Assembly: GCF_003609645.1 (NCBI RefSeq)
Contig: NZ_MCIB01000034.1
Location: forward strand, 1-64,000
Source: Thermohalobacter berrensis
GTDB taxonomy: Bacteria; Bacillota; Clostridia; Tissierellales; Thermohalobacteraceae
Direction of reading: 5' to 3'
DNA length: 64,000 nucleotides
The translations under genes and the position numbers were made by a program. The notes beneath the pieces are model-generated. The model was not told where the DNA came from and made no database searches. It was given only the letters and a program-made list of their open reading frames with translations. Within the stretch, counting starts at the first letter, position 1. Every line of letters starts with the position of its first letter. Positions 63,451-64,000 of the stretch are shown here, in pieces.

Positions 63451-63690
63451 TTATAGGTTTTTATTAATTAATTCTTTAACTTCTTTTTTAGATGGAACCC
63501 TTCCAGAAACTTGAACTTTTTCGTTTATTACTATACCAGGTGTTTTCATAATACCATAACTTGCTATATCTTTAAATTCTGTCACTTTTTCAATTTTAGC
63601 ATCAATTCCTAATTCCTCTACTATCTCATTAGCCATATCATAAAGTTTTTGACAGTTTTTACAGCCGGGTCCTAGGATTTTAATATTCAT
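63451..63690 (-). CDS. Thioredoxin family protein (redox-active disulfide protein 2, TIGR00412 type)
   Basis: 79 residues: MNIKILGPGCKNCQKLYDMA with the C-x-x-C active site (Cys10, Cys13), KVTEFKDIASYGIMKTPGIVINEKVQVSGRVPS with the cis-Pro. This family often sits beside permeases of the DUF318/ArsP group, as here. GGAGG precedes ATG. It is the CxxC partner of the putative selenoprotein next to it; the two share the layout M-x-I-K-I-L and TP-(A/G)-(L/I)-V. Confidence 0.92.
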   Translation of the reverse strand: MNIKILGPGCKNCQKLYDMANEIVEELGIDAKIEKVTEFKDIASYGIMKTPGIVINEKVQVSGRVPSKKEVKELINKNL

Positions 63691-63700
63691 AATATCCCTC

Positions 63701-64000
63701 CTATAAAATTATATTAAATAAATATCCTACTAAAATTATTGACACTCCAGTTATTGATACAAAGATACCAATCAATTTTGGTTTTATAACCTTTTTTAAT
63801 AATATCATTTCAGGTAAAGATAGAGCAACTACTGACATCATAAAAGCTAAAGCTGTACCAACACCAACTCCCTTTCCTATAAGTGCCTCTACTACAGGGA
63901 TTGTTCCAACAGCATTTGAATAAAGAGGTATTCCTAGTATTACAGCTACGAAAACTGCAAAGGGATTGTTTGGTCCTGCATATCTTACTAGATAATCTGA
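63701..64000 (-). CDS. Permease, DUF318/ArsP-like (partial, start outside window)
   Basis: The last 99 residues, with three membrane helices. The segment GIPLYSNAVGTIPVVEALIGKGVGVGTALAFMM...SLPEMILLKKVIKP is typical of the C-terminal half of PF03773-type permeases. Some family members export organoarsenicals; others have no known substrate. It ends ten bases before the thioredoxin-like gene, so the three form an operon. Confidence 0.88.
   Translation of the reverse strand, partial: SDYLVRYAGPNNPFAVFVAVILGIPLYSNAVGTIPVVEALIGKGVGVGTALAFMMSVVALSLPEMILLKKVIKPKLIGIFVSITGVSIILVGYLFNIIL

Noticed and set aside
63266-63514. Plus-strand frame opposite the putative selenoprotein gene
   Set aside because: No ribosome site and no family pattern; the minus strand has a clear thioredoxin-like reading through TGA.

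Overview
The window is low-GC DNA from an anaerobic, probably endospore-forming member of the Clostridia (Bacillota). Supporting signs are the AT-rich composition, AGGAGG-type ribosome sites, LysM/YmaF/DUF4397 proteins of the kind found in spore formers, a clostridial agr system, TPP-riboswitch thiamine genes with ThiH instead of ThiO, an FMN_bind/flavodoxin pair and a likely selenoprotein. The species cannot be named from the sequence.

Layout. 1-244: 3' end of a group II intron (maturase C-terminus, domains V and VI). 450-3930: a CARF-HEPN (Csx1/TM1812-type) CRISPR ancillary nuclease and a 26-repeat array with its own promoter, but no other cas gene. 4159-8811: a truncated ABC ATPase, DUF3243, a lipoprotein, a GNAT enzyme, a frameshifted MFS permease and DUF2512. 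9019-12936: a Fur-controlled siderophore ABC importer. 13098-14677: flavodoxin, TetR and FMN_bind genes behind a palindromic operator. 14693-16927: an ABC-F ribosome-protection-type gene behind a leader peptide and two terminators (attenuator). 17039-22193: small metabolic genes, an AlkZ-like protein with an apparent ATT start, and a decayed aminoglycoside phosphotransferase. 22409-30913: a sigma-54 dependent galactitol-family PTS with two class II aldolases, a PfkB kinase and a PHP phosphatase, followed by a LevR-type activator broken by one frameshift. 31679-36834: TPP riboswitch and thiSFGHCE. 36969-45015: methyltransferase, LysM, YmaF, AbgT with two M20 peptidases, and surface/spore-like proteins. 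45153-48562: a Gdt1/TMEM165-type cation exporter and an agr locus (kinase, AgrD, AgrB) on the minus strand. 48699-62475: aldehyde dehydrogenase and an eight-gene ABC/MoxR/DUF58/VWA membrane operon. 62539-64000: nitroreductase, then, on the minus strand, a permease, a CxxC thioredoxin-like protein and a second thioredoxin-like gene with an in-frame TGA that looks like selenocysteine.

The most notable points are: (i) the Cys-Sec thioredoxin-like gene at 63199-63438, with a stem-loop that fits a bacterial SECIS; (ii) the ABC-F leader, where one antiterminator segment can pair with both terminators and begins two bases after the leader stop codon; (iii) a 47-residue AgrD, previously easy to miss, with Ser where the ring Cys is expected and lying before agrB; (iv) a sigma-54 promoter with a perfect 34-bp upstream palindrome, paired with a LevR-type activator split at an A7 tract; and (v) a CARF-HEPN gene and array with no adaptation or interference genes in view. 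All functional calls rest on reading motifs by eye; no database search was run.
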